Source: Pseudomonadota bacterium (GTDB lineage Bacteria > Myxococcota_A > Polyangia > Fen-1088). Taken from it: 8,114 nt of DNA. Location of the stretch: contig JAEXQJ010000215.1 of the NCBI GenBank assembly GCA_023438785.1, forward strand, positions 1 to 8,114, written 5' to 3'. The notes under the pieces were generated by a model. It saw only the letters and a list, made by a program, of their open reading frames with translations. It had not been told where the DNA came from and ran no database searches. Of this stretch, positions 6,512 to 8,114 are shown piece by piece; positions within the stretch are counted from its first letter, which is position 1, and every line of letters begins with the position of its first letter. The position numbers and the translations under genes are program-made.

Positions 6512-7591
6512 ATGGACACGACGAGGCTCAACGTCGTAGCGAACCATCCCTACCTGGCATCGCGCCCAGCCGCGAGCGATCTCGGCTCTGGCCTGAATGC
6601 CGAGACGCAGGCATGGCGACGGCACAGGTACACGGTCCTCAGCTCCGATCCGGTGGCGGGCTCGCCTCGTGAACCGGCACCACCGCCAGAATGGGCGCCC
6701 GTGGTGCGACAGCTCATCTCTCTGGCGCGGGCGCCAGTCCCGGCGCCCCCGTGGTGGGCACCGAAGACGGCCTACTCTGGTGCCGTCGAGACCCGGACGG
6801 CTCCCCATGACCTCGATCCAACCGCAACGGGCCGCGATTCCTCGGCGCCGCGCGCCCTCTACCTGACTCTCACTCTCGCGGGTTGGGGCTACGCGCACAC
6901 GCCCGTCGAGGCGGAGCCTGAGAAGCTCACGCCCGGCACGGTCTCGTTTTCGGCTATTCCCCCTGCAGAGCGCTGCTATGTGCCGGCGGAATCGCCGGGA
7001 TGGACTTACGTATGGACCGCCGTCTACCATCCCTATCTGCGCGCCAGGATCGCCCGGCAGGTCTCGTCCACCGGATCGCTCTTCGTCGTGCCGCCGCAGG
7101 AGACGCTCACGGCGAGCATTCTTCGCCTGGCGCGGGGCGCCATAAAGAAGGACTTCCGCGACAGGTTCGACGCTGAGATGGCACAGTTCGAGTTCGTTCT
7201 GGCTTTCGAGCGGTGGGCCGAGTCGGGTAGTGCGGGCCAGCCCTCGGGCCAGCGGCTGATGGACGAAGTCCGATCGTTCGTCGTGGCGAACCTGCCCAAG
7301 GCCGTGGCGGTCGATTCACTGGCCGCCCAGTTCTGTATGACCCGCAGCCACTTCAGCCGTTTTTTCCGGGAGCGGACTGGTTTGACCCCGTCGCATTTTG
7401 CGACCGAGGTCAGGATCCAGGAAGCCGCGCGCATGCTCCGTGAAACGCGTGCTCCGCTGAAGGCCATCGCTTTCGACTGTGGTTTTGCGAACACGAATCA
7501 CTTCTGCAAGGTGTTCCGCCGCTTCTTTTGTCTGAGCCCCACCGCGCTCCGGGAACTGAGTGCGACGGATGCTACCCGCTCCTTTGGCTAA
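6512..7591 (+). CDS. AraC-family transcriptional regulator (paralog 2)
   Basis: A 359-aa paralog of the divergent regulator. From the Trp at residue 35 the two align end to end with a near-constant offset of 20 residues and only single-residue indels near 100-135. The cupin-like sensor domain shows LAGWGYAHT, LTPGTVSFSAIPPAERCYVP and SPGWTYVW (about 115-180). IKKDFRDRF recurs at 211-219. The double HTH lies at about 251-348, with CGFANTNHFCKVF in the second motif. By hand count the HTH domains share about 60 of 93 residues, the second motif more than the first. The sensor pocket region (about 100-120) is the most divergent part, suggesting a different effector. The first about 34 residues are unique. 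The ATG at 6512 was chosen from the GAGGAG just upstream and because sequence before it has no similarity to the paralog. It probably controls the lipoprotein gene 367 bp downstream, its paralog, or the glycosidases. Confidence 0.9.
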   Translation: MDTTRLNVVANHPYLASRPAASDLGSGLNAETQAWRRHRYTVLSSDPVAGSPREPAPPPEWAPVVRQLISLARAPVPAPPWWAPKTAYSGAVETRTAPHDLDPTATGRDSSAPRALYLTLTLAGWGYAHTPVEAEPEKLTPGTVSFSAIPPAERCYVPAESPGWTYVWTAVYHPYLRARIARQVSSTGSLFVVPPQETLTASILRLARGAIKKDFRDRFDAEMAQFEFVLAFERWAESGSAGQPSGQRLMDEVRSFVVANLPKAVAVDSLAAQFCMTRSHFSRFFRERTGLTPSHFATEVRIQEAARMLRETRAPLKAIAFDCGFANTNHFCKVFRRFFCLSPTALRELSATDATRSFG

Positions 7592-7958
7592 TGCCGGGGT
7601 TCGTGACAAGCACGCCCGCGGAGGGCCTCCCATGTGGCTGTGCGTGCAAATAGATCATGAATCGAACAAAGGGACCGGTTCGCCGCTGGGCAGCAAGTCG
7701 TATCGTCCACTAATGGAAGTCCGCGCCCCACGAAGGCAGGCGTCCTGCCGTGTCGGCACTGACGCCAGCCGCACGAGGTTCCGGCCCCGAGGCCCTGCGG
7801 CCGGCGCTGAGCGGTTCCAGCTTGACTGACATCCTAACTCTCGATTGCCGGAATGGAAGGCACCCTCTTTTGCAGCGGCGCCGGCAGGACAGTCGCCGGA
7901 CGGCCGTCGAGACAACTGCTCCACGAAGCTGGGTGAATGAATTGGAGGCCCTGAAGCC
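7592..7958. promoter_or_regulatory. gene-free region before the rightward lipoprotein gene
   Basis: These 367 bp lie between the AraC paralog 2 stop and the next start. Short open frames here have no recognisable content. A TTGACT at 7822-7827 could be a -35 box, but nothing resembling a -10 box stands at the right distance. No clear intrinsic terminator follows the AraC gene. A comparatively AT-rich patch (about 7649-7670) interrupts the GC-rich DNA. The region probably carries the promoter of the lipoprotein gene. Confidence 0.4.
7944..7948 (+). promoter_or_regulatory. ribosome binding site of the partial lipoprotein gene
   Basis: GGAGG lies 10 bases before the ATG at 7959. Two further in-frame ATGs (7968, 7977) are possible; the first has the best-placed purine-rich site. 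Confidence 0.5.
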
Positions 7959-8114
7959 ATGGAGACGATGACGCGAATGAGACCTCGGAACAGCACCGCA
8001 CGGTTTGTGATCCTGATTGCTTCGGGGTTGCTCTTCATCGGCTGCGGCTCACCCGCGGGTTCGGACGGCGAGGGCGGCAGCACGGCTTCCAGCGGAGGGA
8101 ACGGGGGCAAGGGG
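7959..8114 (+). CDS. Gly-rich secreted lipoprotein, N-terminal fragment (runs off window)
   Basis: The reading frame is open from ATG 7959 to the window end, giving 52 residues of an incomplete protein. It starts with a basic segment (METMTRMRPRNSTARF), then a hydrophobic core (VILIASGLLFI) and a lipobox FIGC with lipidated C29. After that comes a Gly/Ser linker (SPAGSDGEGGSTASSGGNGG). The layout copies the start of the beta-helix lipoprotein across the regulators: signal, Cys, then a Gly-rich tether that presumably leads to a catalytic or binding domain outside the window. The start could instead be ATG 7968 or 7977 without changing the signal. The function of the mature protein cannot be told. 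Its position downstream of AraC paralog 2 suggests membership of the same polysaccharide-degradation set. Confidence 0.8.
   Translation, partial: METMTRMRPRNSTARFVILIASGLLFIGCGSPAGSDGEGGSTASSGGNGGKG

Noticed and set aside
7655..8110. 151-codon leftward open frame
   Set aside because: It is antisense to the lipoprotein start, which has a clear signal peptide and lipobox; the leftward product shows no recognisable features.

Overview
The window looks like a piece of a high-GC Gram-negative delta-proteobacterial genome, most likely a myxobacterium of the Polyangiales/Sorangiineae type. Three things support this: long Gly/Ala/Ser/Thr-rich linkers in secreted proteins, classical lipoprotein signals, and one protein ending in what reads as a MYXO-CTERM surface-sorting tail (Gly-Cys-Ser-Cys, hydrophobic helix, Arg-rich end). 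The taxonomic call is inference; there is no rRNA or tRNA in the window.

Layout. Three genes read leftward: a GH43 glycosidase with a CBM6 module and MYXO-CTERM tail (99-1991), a large right-handed beta-helix lipoprotein resembling GH141-type enzymes (2165-4762), and an AraC-family regulator (5028-6023). After a 488-bp divergent spacer, two genes read rightward: a second AraC-family regulator paralogous to the first (6512-7591), and the start of another Gly-rich lipoprotein that runs off the window (7959-8114).

How it may work together. The two enzymes look like surface-displayed activities on a plant-type polysaccharide. GH43 enzymes release arabinose or xylose from arabinoxylan or arabinan. 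GH141/GH120-like beta-helix enzymes act on xylan or complex pectin/fucosylated side chains. The two AraC proteins are head-to-head paralogs that align almost without gaps and probably control the flanking genes in response to sugars. The third lipoprotein may be a further enzyme or binding protein of the same set. This resembles a polysaccharide-utilisation locus without SusC/SusD, built from differently anchored surface enzymes. Substrate and regulatory links are inference; the domain calls rest on motifs read by eye.

Noncoding stretches. Gene-free regions lie at 1-98, 1992-2164, 4763-5027, 6024-6511 and 7592-7958. No RNA genes, CRISPR arrays, insertion sequences or convincing intrinsic terminators were seen. 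The spacer between the regulators holds an exact 9-bp direct repeat, with a one-mismatch copy upstream of the beta-helix gene. It is a candidate AraC-type operator but is unproven.
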